Assembly (NCBI RefSeq): GCF_009687885.1
Contig: NZ_BLAF01000028.1
Coordinates: forward strand, 9,711 to 73,710
Reading direction: 5' to 3'
DNA: 64,000 nt
DNA from: Acrocarpospora pleiomorpha
Lineage (GTDB): Bacteria; Actinomycetota; Actinomycetes; Streptosporangiales; Streptosporangiaceae
The notes under the pieces are model-generated. The model searched no databases, was not told where the DNA came from, and saw only the letters and a list, made by a program, of their open reading frames with translations. The translations under genes were made by a program, and so were the position numbers. Shown piece after piece: positions 9,131 through 16,972 of the stretch (its first letter is position 1; each line of letters opens with the position of its first letter).

Positions 9131-9150
9131 CTTGTGAAGCGCTTCACAAG
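9131..9150. promoter_or_regulatory. Rex-type operator 1 (perfect palindrome)
   Basis: CTTGTGAAGCGCTTCACAAG, a perfect 20-bp palindrome matching the actinomycete Rex operator pattern TGTGAA-N4-TTCACA. Rex is a repressor that senses NADH/NAD+. It lies about 175 bp upstream of ndh. Confidence 0.8.
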
Positions 9151-9283
9151 TGTGAAGTCCATCACGTCCCGAAATATCAGTCGATCTTCCCCCAGGAAAC
9201 TCCAGGCCAGCGTTGCGTTTCCGGAAATGTCGCTTATGTTGCTCTCAGGGTCGATTGGTGTCGGCCTGGTGGGATGACGTAGG

Positions 9284-9303
9284 CTTGTGAATGCTTTCAC
9301 AAG
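9284..9303. promoter_or_regulatory. Rex-type operator 2, just before ndh
   Basis: CTTGTGAATGCTTTCACAAG has the same 8-bp arms as operator 1 with a different 4-bp centre. It ends 20 bp upstream of the ndh ATG, so bound repressor would cover the promoter or start of the transcript. Centre-to-centre distance to operator 1 is 153 bp. Confidence 0.8.
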
Positions 9304-9323
9304 CAATCTGAAGGGCGCCTACG

Positions 9324-10652
9324 GTGAACCTCAAAGCCAAGCACATCCTCATTGTCGGTGGCGGATATGTCGGGATGTACACCGCCCTGCGCCTCCAGCG
9401 CACGCTGCGCCGCGAACTCCGCTCCGGCCAGGTGCGTGTCACCCTCATCGATCCGCAGTCGTACATGACCTATCAGCCGTTCCTCCCCGAGGCCGCCGCG
9501 GGGAACATCTCCCCGCGCCACGTCGTGGTCCCGCTCCGGCGGGTCCTGCGCGCGACCCGCATCCTCAACGGCCGCGTCTCCAAGGTCCACCACGACCACA
9601 AGAGCGTCACCTTCGAACCGGTCGCGGGCAATCCCCGCGAGATCGAGTACGACATCCTGGTCATGGCCGCCGGATCGATCTCCCGTACGCTCCCGATCCC
9701 CGGCCTGGCCGAGGCCGCCATCGGTTTCAAGACCATCGCCGAAGCGATCACCTTGCGCAACCGCGTGCTGGGCCTGCTCGACCGCGCCGAATCCAGCGAC
9801 GACCCCGAAATCCGCCGCCGCGCGCTCACCTTCGTGGTGGTCGGCGGTGGTTTCGCCGGCATCGAGGCGCTCGCCGAGTTGGAGGACATGACCGAGGACG
9901 CGATCAAGTACTACCCGACCATCACGCGCGCGGACCTGCGCTGGGTGCTGATCGAGGCCAGCGACCGGATCCTGCCCGAGGTCGGGCCCGAGATGGGCGA
10001 GTGGACCGCACAGGAACTCCGCGGCCGCGGCATCGAGCTGAAGATGAACACCTTGCTGCAGTCCTGCGTCGGCGGCCTGGTCAAAACCTCCGACGGCGAC
10101 GAATTCGAATCCGCCACCATCGTCTGGACGGCCGGGGTCAAACCCTCCGCCGTCGTCAACTCCGGCGATCTCCCCCTGGACGAGCGCGGCCGCATCATGA
10201 CCACCACCCGCCTCACCGTCACCGGCGTCAAGGACGCCTTCTCCGCCGGCGACGTGGCCGGCGTCCCCGACGTCACCAAAGCCGGCGAATACTGCGCCCC
10301 CAACGCGCAACACGCCGTCCGCCAGGCCAAGGTCCTCGGCGACAACATCACCGCCCACCTGCGCGGCCGCCCCCTGCGCGTCTACCGTCACCGGTACGCG
10401 GGCTCGGTCGCCGGACTCGGCCTGTACCAGGGCGTCGCCAACGTGTACGGGGTAAAGCTTCGCGGATTCCCAGCGTGGTTCATGCACCGCACGTACCATC
10501 TGTCCAGGGTGCCGACGACGAACCGCAAGGTCCGCGTGCTGGTCGACTGGACACTGTCGCTGTTCTTCAAACGGGAGACCATCTCCCTGGGCGCGATCGA
10601 GAACCCACGCCAGGAGTTCAAAGCCGCAGCCGCCACCGACCAGAAACGCTAG
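9324..10652 (+). CDS. ndh: Type II NADH dehydrogenase
   Basis: Membrane-associated, non-proton-pumping NADH:menaquinone oxidoreductase, 442 aa. FAD-binding Rossmann motif at residues 7-25 (ILIVGGGYVGMYTALRL), NADH-binding motif FVVVGGGFAGIEALAEL at about 170, YMTYQPFLPEAAAG near residue 50, and SAGDVAGVPD in the C-terminal FAD motif. The C-terminal amphipathic stretch VDWTLSLFFKRE is the expected membrane anchor. The two upstream Rex-type operators fit known redox control of respiratory genes in Streptomyces. Confidence 0.94.
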   Translation: MNLKAKHILIVGGGYVGMYTALRLQRTLRRELRSGQVRVTLIDPQSYMTYQPFLPEAAAGNISPRHVVVPLRRVLRATRILNGRVSKVHHDHKSVTFEPVAGNPREIEYDILVMAAGSISRTLPIPGLAEAAIGFKTIAEAITLRNRVLGLLDRAESSDDPEIRRRALTFVVVGGGFAGIEALAELEDMTEDAIKYYPTITRADLRWVLIEASDRILPEVGPEMGEWTAQELRGRGIELKMNTLLQSCVGGLVKTSDGDEFESATIVWTAGVKPSAVVNSGDLPLDERGRIMTTTRLTVTGVKDAFSAGDVAGVPDVTKAGEYCAPNAQHAVRQAKVLGDNITAHLRGRPLRVYRHRYAGSVAGLGLYQGVANVYGVKLRGFPAWFMHRTYHLSRVPTTNRKVRVLVDWTLSLFFKRETISLGAIENPRQEFKAAAATDQKR

Positions 10653-10680
10653 CCCGGCACCCCAGGGCACGACCGACGGA

Positions 10681-10729
10681 CCCCCTCCTCGGGCGTCGTG
10701 CACCATTTCGCACGCACGCGCGAGGGGGG
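10681..10729 (+). terminator. Candidate terminator after ndh
   Basis: CCCCCTC (10681-10687) pairs with GAGGGGG (10722-10728), with an inner CGTGC/GCACG stem. It begins 28 bp after the ndh stop. No U-tract. Confidence 0.45.
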
Positions 10730-10801
10730 CATACCGAATGGACAGGCGCCCACTCCCAACATGCGTTCCCCACGCACACACAAGAGCGGGCACCCACCAG
10801 A

Positions 10802-11010
10802 CGACCTCCACGGCCGACCACAAGGCTCAGAGGCACCGACCGGCCATCCTCAGCGCATCCCGACACGCGACCTCCACAGCCGACCGCGAGCTCCCGAGGC
10901 GCCGACCGGCTGTTCTCAGCGCCTGTCGACACGCGACCTCTACGGCCGACCACGGGGCTTCGAGGCGCCAACCGGCCACTTCCAACGCGTGTCGACACGC
11001 GGCCGACCAT
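10802..11010. repeat. 66-bp imperfect tandem repeat
   Basis: Three consecutive units start at 10802, 10868 and 10934, each beginning CGACCTC(C/T)AC(G/A)GCCGACC and ending GACACG. A degenerate fourth unit starts at about 11000. The period is 22 codons, so several reading frames stay open through it, but none has a ribosome-binding site or a recognisable protein. I treat it as a non-coding minisatellite. Confidence 0.7.
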
Positions 11011-11477
11011 CCTGCCCTCCCCGGCGTAGACATCAGGCCCGGCCACGCCGGGCAATCCGACCGGCCCAATCCAGGCGAACGAGATTCCCGGGGGTGCGCC
11101 GGTCCACTGTCCGCCGGTTTTCGATACCTTTTGACCGTGCATCGCCCTGACCGACCTGAGATCGTCCCGTGAACGAGCTGACCCCACCCCCTGCTCCCTC
11201 GCCTGGCACCCCCCACCGAGCGAGCCACCCGCATGCCCGCCCCCACCATCCCGGCGGCCATCCCCGAGGGCTTTCGTCCCTTTCGTGGCGGTTACTCACA
11301 GTTCACCATGACTGCTCTGAGACCCGCCGCCTCCACCACCCTCTCGCCCCCTCCCAAAACGGCATATTCCCCGACAGGGCAACGGATTCCCGCGCCCGAC
11401 ATGCTGTCTAGAAGGACGAGTTGCGGCGTAAAGTCTCACCAGTTACAGATGTGCGCTCCGTGACATATGATCGCGGC
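11011..11477. other. Intergenic, no gene seen
   Basis: Between the tandem repeat and the tRNA. Open frames exist on both strands but with no start signal or recognisable similarity. Presumably holds the tRNA promoter. Confidence 0.4.
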
Positions 11478-11550
11478 GCCCCCGTAGCCCAATGGCAGAG
11501 GCAAGCCCCTTAAAAGGGCTGTGTTGCGGGTTCGACTCCCGCCGGGGGCA
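11478..11550 (+). tRNA. Class I tRNA with anticodon UAA
   Basis: Folds as a full cloverleaf: acceptor GCCCCCG/CGGGGGC, discriminator A, D arm GCCC/AGGC with one C-A mismatch, anticodon stem AGCCC/GGGCT with loop CTTAAAA, variable loop GTGTT (5 nt), T stem GCGGG/CCCGC. CCA is not encoded. The anticodon UAA would read the rare leucine codon UUA, but bacterial leucine tRNAs are class II with a long variable arm, which this one lacks. It is therefore not the usual bldA-type tRNA, and its charging identity is uncertain. Confidence 0.85.
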
Positions 11551-11600
11551 CTCTCCGTGACCACTTAGGCACAACCCGTGAACTGTGATTGCGGTGTCGG

Positions 11601-11622
11601 CTGCGGGGAGATCTCCCCGCAG
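11601..11622. terminator. 22-bp perfect palindrome after the tRNA
   Basis: CTGCGGGGAGATCTCCCCGC followed by AG is perfectly self-complementary and lies 50 bp after the tRNA. As RNA it would form a GC-rich hairpin, so a terminator is the likeliest role; an operator is possible. Confidence 0.5.
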
Positions 11623-11725
11623 CGGGCTTCCGCAACGGCTACCGCACCCGGGGGTGTGATACCTGGCTTCCTGGGCGAAGCCGCCTTGCTGAGAACCCCA
11701 ACGCGGTGACCGCCGACCGGTCGAC

Positions 11726-11766
11726 GTGATGTGCATCACACTCTTTGAGTGCTCGTGTTACACGAG
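11726..11766. promoter_or_regulatory. Two operator-like palindromes upstream of the secreted protease
   Basis: GTGATGTGCATCAC (11726-11739) fits the Crp/Fnr-type pattern GTGA-N6-TCAC. CTCGTGT-T-ACACGAG (11752-11766) is a perfect palindrome around one base. Both lie 170-215 bp upstream of the protease start. Confidence 0.4.
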
Positions 11767-11938
11767 TCCACCTTTTCGCTGGACGAGGCCATTGCAATGT
11801 TCGCCGCCCTGGGTCAAACCCCTATTTCCTACCAACTAACTTCCAAATGCGGCTGATGTGGAGTAAGTTCCCGGTGATCCCTTTCCTGACGTATGGGACG
11901 CATGAGGCGTTCCACGACAGACCAAGGAGTTTTCTCCC

Positions 11939-13180
11939 ATGAAGCGCACCCTCGCCATCGGTGGAGTCGCGGCCGGACTGCTTGCCACCGCCCTCGTCAC
12001 CACGCCGGCCTCGGCCGCCGGCGACGTCAAGGCCGTCCCGCTCGCCTCGACCGGCATCGCCGCCAAGAACATCGTCGCCTACTGGTACGCCAACAACGCC
12101 GCCAACCTGATCGGGGCCACGCCGTACAACGTGGAGACGAAGGTTGTCGCCAAGCACATCTCGACCGGTGGCCCGGCCGCGGACAGCAAGCCTGGCGTCG
12201 TCCCGGCGATCGGTGACGAGAAGAAGAGCACGGCCAAGTCCAAGAACGTCAACCTGCCCAAGACCTCGGGCAAGGTGTTCTTCCTCGGCACCGACGGAAA
12301 GCCGCACTGGGCCACCGCGACTTCGGTCCAGTCCACGTATCGCAACCTGGTCGCCACGGCCGGTCATGCGGTCTACGACACCGAGAGCAACGGCCAGACC
12401 CTCGACTACTGGGTCTTCATCCCTGGCTACTACCAGGGCAAGACCCCGTGGGGCATCTACGTCGGCAAGCAGGCCTTCACCCACTACGACTACGACGTCT
12501 ACGAGGACGGCGACCGCGACTACGCGTTCGTCACCGTGTACAACGGCCTCAAGGCCCCGCACGACGGTGTCACCTCCGGCCGCGACAAGCCGAGCACCTG
12601 GTTCGCCAATGGCGGCAAGGGCTGGAACGAGATCGGCGGCTGGGTCGAGGTCAGCGAAGAGGTCTACAAGCAGTACCTGGGCGCCGACACCTTCATCGGC
12701 GACGTCGACAAGGTCAAGGTCGACGGCAAGTGGCACTACTTCGTCTGGAAGTTCGTTGACGCCGGCCGCCTGGGCGACAACGTCGGTGGGCAGGGTCTGG
12801 CCTACAACCAGAAGATCGGCAAGCCGGTCTTCGTGTTCGGCTACCCGAGCGGGTCGCACCCGGACGGGAACTACGCCTACTCCGGCAAGACCCTCAAGTG
12901 GAGCTACGGTAAGACCTTCGCGGCAAGCGCTTCGGCCATCAAGGCCGAGGAACTCCAGGGCGTCAAGTCCAGCTTCACCGGTGAGGGCGCGCTCGGCTCG
13001 TCCTGGCTGGTCGGGTACAAGAACACCCGCCGTCTCGGCTACCTGAACGGTGTGACCATCGGCGTCTCCGACACCGACGGCAACAACCGCTACGACACCT
13101 CGGTCTCCCCGTACTTCGACGGTGAGCTCTACGGCGTCTACAGCGCGGCCAAGAACCTCTGGTCCGGCTCCATCGCCTAA
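11939..13180 (+). CDS. Secreted trypsin-fold protein, serine motif degenerate
   Basis: Exported protein of 413 aa with a signal peptide (basic MKRT, hydrophobic core, cleavage after TPASA). The chymotrypsin/V8-like fold is suggested by the His motif VATAGHAVYD (about residues 138-147) and the acidic RDYAFVTV segment. Where related actinomycete proteins have GxSGG/S around the nucleophile, this one reads TGEGALGSSWL, so the expected Ser position is Leu, with Ser two and three residues later. It may be an inactive homologue. Flanked by its own palindromic operators and a strong terminator. Confidence 0.8.
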   Translation: MKRTLAIGGVAAGLLATALVTTPASAAGDVKAVPLASTGIAAKNIVAYWYANNAANLIGATPYNVETKVVAKHISTGGPAADSKPGVVPAIGDEKKSTAKSKNVNLPKTSGKVFFLGTDGKPHWATATSVQSTYRNLVATAGHAVYDTESNGQTLDYWVFIPGYYQGKTPWGIYVGKQAFTHYDYDVYEDGDRDYAFVTVYNGLKAPHDGVTSGRDKPSTWFANGGKGWNEIGGWVEVSEEVYKQYLGADTFIGDVDKVKVDGKWHYFVWKFVDAGRLGDNVGGQGLAYNQKIGKPVFVFGYPSGSHPDGNYAYSGKTLKWSYGKTFAASASAIKAEELQGVKSSFTGEGALGSSWLVGYKNTRRLGYLNGVTIGVSDTDGNNRYDTSVSPYFDGELYGVYSAAKNLWSGSIA

Positions 13181-13193
13181 CCCACCACACCAA

Positions 13194-13224
13194 CCGAAGC
13201 CCCGGGCAACAACCGGGGCTTCGG
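13194..13224 (+). terminator. Intrinsic terminator after the secreted protease
   Basis: Perfect 12-bp stem CCGAAGCCCCGG / CCGGGGCTTCGG with a 7-nt loop, 13 bp after the stop codon. Confidence 0.85.
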
Positions 13225-13475
13225 CTCATCCGGTCCTGGACGGCGTTCTACGGCTGATCGGTCAGTACGGCCGCAGCAGTAGCGCCCTTGAGGTTCCCCT
13301 GCAGCACGGACACCTTCGGTGAGGTCACCCGATGGTGTCTGAGGGCCGGTAGAGGCCTTCGAACGTGACGGGGCTGCGCGACCGCATAGGCCGAGCGCTG
13401 TGCGAATACGCGCGCTTCTTCGTGATGGAGATTGAGACCCGCCGGGTCCACATCCTTATACGGTCGGCAAGACAG
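13225..13475. other. Intergenic, no gene assigned
   Basis: Between the two terminators of the protease and xylanase genes. Open frames on both strands are short and have no start signal; I see nothing I can name. Confidence 0.4.
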
Positions 13476-13508
13476 TGTGGCGCGGCGGACATGGGCCGCC
13501 GCGCCACA
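13476..13508 (-). terminator. Intrinsic terminator after the xylanase gene
   Basis: Perfect 13-bp stem TGTGGCGCGGCGG / CCGCCGCGCCACA with a 7-nt loop, 20 bp downstream of the xylanase stop on the minus strand. Confidence 0.8.
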
Positions 13509-13528
13509 GGTGTTTTGGCTGCTCGGGG

Positions 13529-14518
13529 TCAGCTTGCGCTGCAGGAGACCGTTGGCCAGGTTGAGTTGCCGTTGCGCTGGATGGTGACGCCCCAGTTGTT
13601 GCCGTTGCCGTTGGGTCTGGCGGTCAGGACTTGGGCGCTGGGGTAGCTGGCGCTGATGTTCCAGGTGGCGATGATTTTCGCCGGGGAGGGCACGTTCATC
13701 GTTACGGTCCAGTTGCTTGAGCCGCTGACCGAGACGCTGAGGTTGTAGCGGTCGCTCCACTGCTGGCCCGCGGACAGCGATGCGGTGCAGCTGCCACCGC
13801 CGCCACCACCACCGCCGCCCCCACCGCCGCCGGAGCCGCCGATCGTGATGTTGGAGTTGCCGCTGCTTTGGTAGCCCTCTGTTGCGAGGATCATGTAGTC
13901 ATGGCTGCCCAGGCTCATTCCCCTGCTGGCCCATGCGTCGAAGTGGTTGCCGCTGGTTATGGTTCCGCCGGTTTTCTTTGATTGCCGGACGCTCCAGTAC
14001 TGCTGGAAAGTTCTGGTGCCTTCGATGGAGGGCGCGTTGGTTCGTGTCGTCTGGTAGATGTCGTACGTGCCGCCGTCGCTGGTGACAGTGCCCTTGAATG
14101 TTCCTGTGGGCCGATAAGTGCCCCAGTTGTCGACGATGTAGTACTCGATGAGTGGGTTTCTCGTCCAGCCGTAGAGGGTCAGGTATGCGTTGCCGGATGG
14201 GTTGAAGCTGCCGGAATAGGTCACGCTTCTGCGTCCGCCGGTGCTCCAGCCCTTGCCGGCGACGAAGTTCCCGGTGTTGCTCCATGAGGTGCTGTAATTG
14301 CCGCCGGATCCCAGTTCCATGGAGACCGTGCCCTGGCTGTCGGTCCAGAAGGAATAGAAGTAGCCGTTATTGGTGCCGGTCTGGTTTGTGGTGACGGCCG
14401 CGTGGGCGATGCCGGGCATCATCGTGACCAGGGCCAGCGCCGCGACCCAGGCGCCGCCGATGAGCAGCCTGGTGCGGCCGCGTCTGCGGCTCTTCGGGTG
14501 GGTGGGGGAGTCGTTCAT
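13529..14518 (-). CDS. Secreted GH11 endo-1,4-beta-xylanase with CBM2
   Basis: Extracellular xylan-degrading enzyme, 329 aa. A twin-Arg-like basic N-terminus (KSRRRGRTR) and hydrophobic core end at HAAVT. The GH11 beta-jelly roll follows, with the nucleophile Glu in PLIEYYIVDNWG and the acid/base Glu in ILATEGYQSSG. A run of 12-13 glycines links it to a C-terminal carbohydrate-binding module of family 2 (SCTASLSAGQQWSDRYN to the final Cys near the end). GAGGAG precedes ATG 14518. Likely substrate-induced, judging from the repeated CCGAAAGTT motifs upstream. Confidence 0.93.
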   Translation of the reverse strand: MNDSPTHPKSRRRGRTRLLIGGAWVAALALVTMMPGIAHAAVTTNQTGTNNGYFYSFWTDSQGTVSMELGSGGNYSTSWSNTGNFVAGKGWSTGGRRSVTYSGSFNPSGNAYLTLYGWTRNPLIEYYIVDNWGTYRPTGTFKGTVTSDGGTYDIYQTTRTNAPSIEGTRTFQQYWSVRQSKKTGGTITSGNHFDAWASRGMSLGSHDYMILATEGYQSSGNSNITIGGSGGGGGGGGGGGGGSCTASLSAGQQWSDRYNLSVSVSGSSNWTVTMNVPSPAKIIATWNISASYPSAQVLTARPNGNGNNWGVTIQRNGNSTWPTVSCSAS

Positions 14519-15199
14519 GTGCGTGCTTCTCCTCGTGAAGGCCGGCCGGGGGAGGCCGGGCAGCGCGATACGACCCGACGGGAGCTGTCGGTGGACAGGG
14601 TGAGAGCCGCCGCGCGTCGGCGCCGTGCAACGCGGCGGAGGTGGCCGGTCGTCGTGCGGTCGACGGCCGGGGGACCAGGTCGGGGCGAGTGACCTGGATC
14701 GACAGTGGTTGAGGTCTGTCGATGGTGAAAGTGTGTGTCGACACCATCGAGCTGTCAACAACTTTCAGAAACATATCGGAAATTTGATCTTGATTGTGAA
14801 TTCCCGGGAAAGATGTTTGGCCTGCTAAACGACCTCTCTTAGCTGATCAAGTGTGAAGTTGGTCGCTAGATGCCATCCAATACATGATCAAAGTACGGAC
14901 AATACTGCCGAAAGTTGGATTGTATTACCGAAAGTTTCAGAGTTCTCGGACCACGCGATGCCGACGGCACGGTTTGGTCGGGACCGCCGCATGGCCTGCC
15001 TCCTACGCGGGGCAGGCCATGACCCGCGGCAGGGTCACGAATCCCCGCCGAACTGCTCCGCACCCTCGTCGAAGAATCGCCGGGAACTTCGCCGGGGGTT
15101 GGCGCGTTGGGCGATGTGGTGTAGTGGCTGCTCTTGCGGGAGTCCCGTTCACAAGGGAGCATGGCACTACGCTGATCATGTAGCCCGCTTCGTGGAGGA
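14519..15199. promoter_or_regulatory. Xylanase upstream region with inverted and direct repeats
   Basis: About 680 bp between the divergent xylanase and BI-1 genes, with no gene. It contains a 9-bp inverted repeat TCGATGGTG (14719-14727) / CACCATCGA (14742-14750). It also has CCGAAAGTT at 14908-14916 and again in CCGAAAGTTTCAG at 14928-14940, exactly 20 bp apart, with a related AACTTTCAG near 14760. GAAA(C/G)TTTC motifs are known upstream of actinomycete xylanase genes, so LacI-type repressor sites are plausible. Confidence 0.4.
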
Positions 15200-15202
15200 A
15201 TG

Positions 15203-15991
15203 GTGGAGAGCAGGAACCCGATATTTAGTCGGCGGGGGAGCGTCGGCCAGCAGGGCTGGTCGGGGCCCGCGCCGAGCCCTCAGCAGCTGAACGAGATGTA
15301 CAACGCGCCGTCGTACGCGCCGCCGACGATTTCGCGGACCATGACGATGGACGACGTCGTCATGAAGGGCTTCATCGTCCTTGGGGTGATTCTCGCTACG
15401 GCCGGCACTTCCTGGTACCTGAACTGGGGGATCGGGATCGGGGTCGGGGCCGCGCTGGTGGCCCTCGTGCTCGGACTGATCGTTTCCTTCACCCAGCGGC
15501 CGAATCCGGCGCTGGTGCTGGGTTACGCGGCCTTCGAGGGCGTGTTCCTCGGGGTGATCAGTAACTTCTTCGAGGCCCGCTACCCTGGGATCGTGTTGCA
15601 GGCCGTCATCGGCACGATGATGGCTTTCCTCGGCACCCTCGCGGTCTACTCGCTGAAGATCTTCCGGCCGACGCCGAAGTTCACCAAGTTCGTGATCGGC
15701 GCCGCGATCGCCGCGCTCGGCCTGATCCTGGTGAATGTCATCGCGAGTTTCTTCGTGGACGGCGGGCTCGGGCTGCGGTCCGGTGGGCCGCTGGCGATCG
15801 CGTTCAGCGTCGGCATGATCCTTCTGGGCTGCTTCTTCCTGCTGCTCGACTTCGACCAGATCAACGAGGGCGTGCGGGCCGGGGTGCCGGAGAAGTTCTC
15901 CTGGCTGATGGCCTTTGGCCTGGCGCTCAGCCTGGTCTGGATCTACCTGGAGGTCCTGCGGCTGCTGAGCTACTTCAGCGGCGACGACTGA
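15203..15991 (+). CDS. Bax inhibitor-1/YccA family membrane protein
   Basis: Integral membrane protein of the BI-1/TMBIM family, 262 aa, with about seven membrane helices after a 50-residue soluble N-terminus (ESRNPIFSRRG, then Pro/Ser-rich). Family members conduct Ca2+/H+ or affect stress responses; the role in actinobacteria is unknown. GTG 15203 is preferred over ATG 15200 because GGAGG is then 5 bp away rather than 2. A strong terminator follows. Confidence 0.88.
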   Translation: MESRNPIFSRRGSVGQQGWSGPAPSPQQLNEMYNAPSYAPPTISRTMTMDDVVMKGFIVLGVILATAGTSWYLNWGIGIGVGAALVALVLGLIVSFTQRPNPALVLGYAAFEGVFLGVISNFFEARYPGIVLQAVIGTMMAFLGTLAVYSLKIFRPTPKFTKFVIGAAIAALGLILVNVIASFFVDGGLGLRSGGPLAIAFSVGMILLGCFFLLLDFDQINEGVRAGVPEKFSWLMAFGLALSLVWIYLEVLRLLSYFSGDD

Positions 15992-16018
15992 TCGTCGCGG
16001 CGTAAGCCGTACCAGAAC

Positions 16019-16056
16019 AGGCGCCTTCCGGGAGTCCCGGGGGGCGTCTTGTTTTT
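16019..16056 (+). terminator. Rho-independent terminator after the BI-1 gene
   Basis: 14-bp stem (16019-16032 with 16036-16049, with G-U pairs) closed by an AGT loop and followed by TGTTTTTA. A canonical hairpin plus U-tract. Confidence 0.9.
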
Positions 16057-16184
16057 AGGTCAAGAGATACCCACGGCAACGAATGATCAACATCTCGTAA
16101 CGAATGGATGTCTAATGGGGTCTTGTCAAGCCCCGATGAGTGAGGCAGTGTCAACCAAAAGGAGCCTTACCCGTGGAGGTGCCC

Positions 16185-16412
16185 ATGTCGTTGAACCACT
16201 CACCGGAGACACAGACAAAGCTGATCGCGCGCGTCCCATCCATTACCGGTCGCGAACTCCCAGAGTGGTTTCAAGCCATCGACAACGGCCCGGCTTTCCT
16301 GCGCTGCGACGAGCGCGCCAACTGGCTCGCGGATGAGCACGGGCTGACCCACGGCTACGCTGCCGCCATCGTGCTGGAGCACGAGCGCCGGCGCCGCGGC
16401 CACTTCTTCTAG
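16185..16412 (+). CDS. DUF4287 domain-containing small protein
   Basis: 75-aa soluble protein recognised as DUF4287 by the pattern TGRELPEWFQAID, RANWLADEHGLTHGYAAAIVLEH. GGAGG 5-9 bp before ATG 16185 decides the start. Function unknown; single gene with its own promoter region, no obvious partner. Confidence 0.78.
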   Translation: MSLNHSPETQTKLIARVPSITGRELPEWFQAIDNGPAFLRCDERANWLADEHGLTHGYAAAIVLEHERRRRGHFF

Positions 16413-16471
16413 AAACACCTGCTTCGCGCCCGTGCCGTCCGCCGGTGCGGGCGCTTGATCGTTCAAGCATG

Positions 16472-16891
16472 ATGGACGGCATGGATGCAGCGAAAGCTCT
16501 CGAATTCGTCCGCGCCAACCATCGTGCGGTCATGATGACCTGGCACGCGGATGGCCGTCCGCAGATGTCGCCGGTGACGGTGGGTGTCGACGCCGAAGGA
16601 CACGTGGTGATCAGCACCCGCGAGACCGCCGTCAAGACACGAAATGTCCGGAAAAATCCGCAGGTGTTCCTGACGGTGATGAGCGATCAGTTCTACGGCC
16701 CGTGGGTGCAGATCGAGGGGACCGCCGACGTCCTGTCCCTGCCGGATGCCATGGAGCCCCTGGTTACCTACTACCGGGACATCAGCGGCGAACACCCCGA
16801 CTGGGACGATTATCGGGCCGCCATGGAGCGGGACCGGCGTGTCCTGATCCGGGTACGGATCACCAAAGCCGGTCCCGACTTCCAAGGCTGA
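16472..16891 (+). CDS. PPOX-class F420-dependent oxidoreductase
   Basis: Flavin/deazaflavin split-barrel oxidoreductase, 139 aa. The pattern ALEFVRANHRAVMMTWHADGRPQMSPV and KTRNVRKNPQVFLTV is typical of actinobacterial F420H2-binding PPOX proteins; the substrate is unknown. Three ATG codons (16469, 16472, 16481) compete and none has a clear ribosome-binding site, so the first residues are uncertain. Confidence 0.82.
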   Translation: MDGMDAAKALEFVRANHRAVMMTWHADGRPQMSPVTVGVDAEGHVVISTRETAVKTRNVRKNPQVFLTVMSDQFYGPWVQIEGTADVLSLPDAMEPLVTYYRDISGEHPDWDDYRAAMERDRRVLIRVRITKAGPDFQG

Positions 16892-16972
16892 GCACAACAA
16901 GCTGGGCAAAGCTCCTGAGCAGGGCCAATTGACCAGGTCAGCGGCCAACCGAGCCGGGCTGGTCGAGCAGGG

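Larger units (their letters stand above)
8815..9323. other. Divergent regulatory region, OMT / ndh
   Basis: About 500 bp without a gene. It holds the two Rex-type operators listed separately and the two divergent promoters. Nothing else is recognisable between 8850 and 9120. Confidence 0.6.

Noticed and set aside
10698..11261. Open frames through the 66-bp repeats as a repeat protein
   Set aside because: No ribosome-binding site, low-complexity Arg/Thr/Pro content, and three frames are open equally because the period is a multiple of three.
13225..13475. Gene remnant between the protease and xylanase
   Set aside because: Frames on the minus strand look vaguely protein-like but have no start signal and no family I can name.
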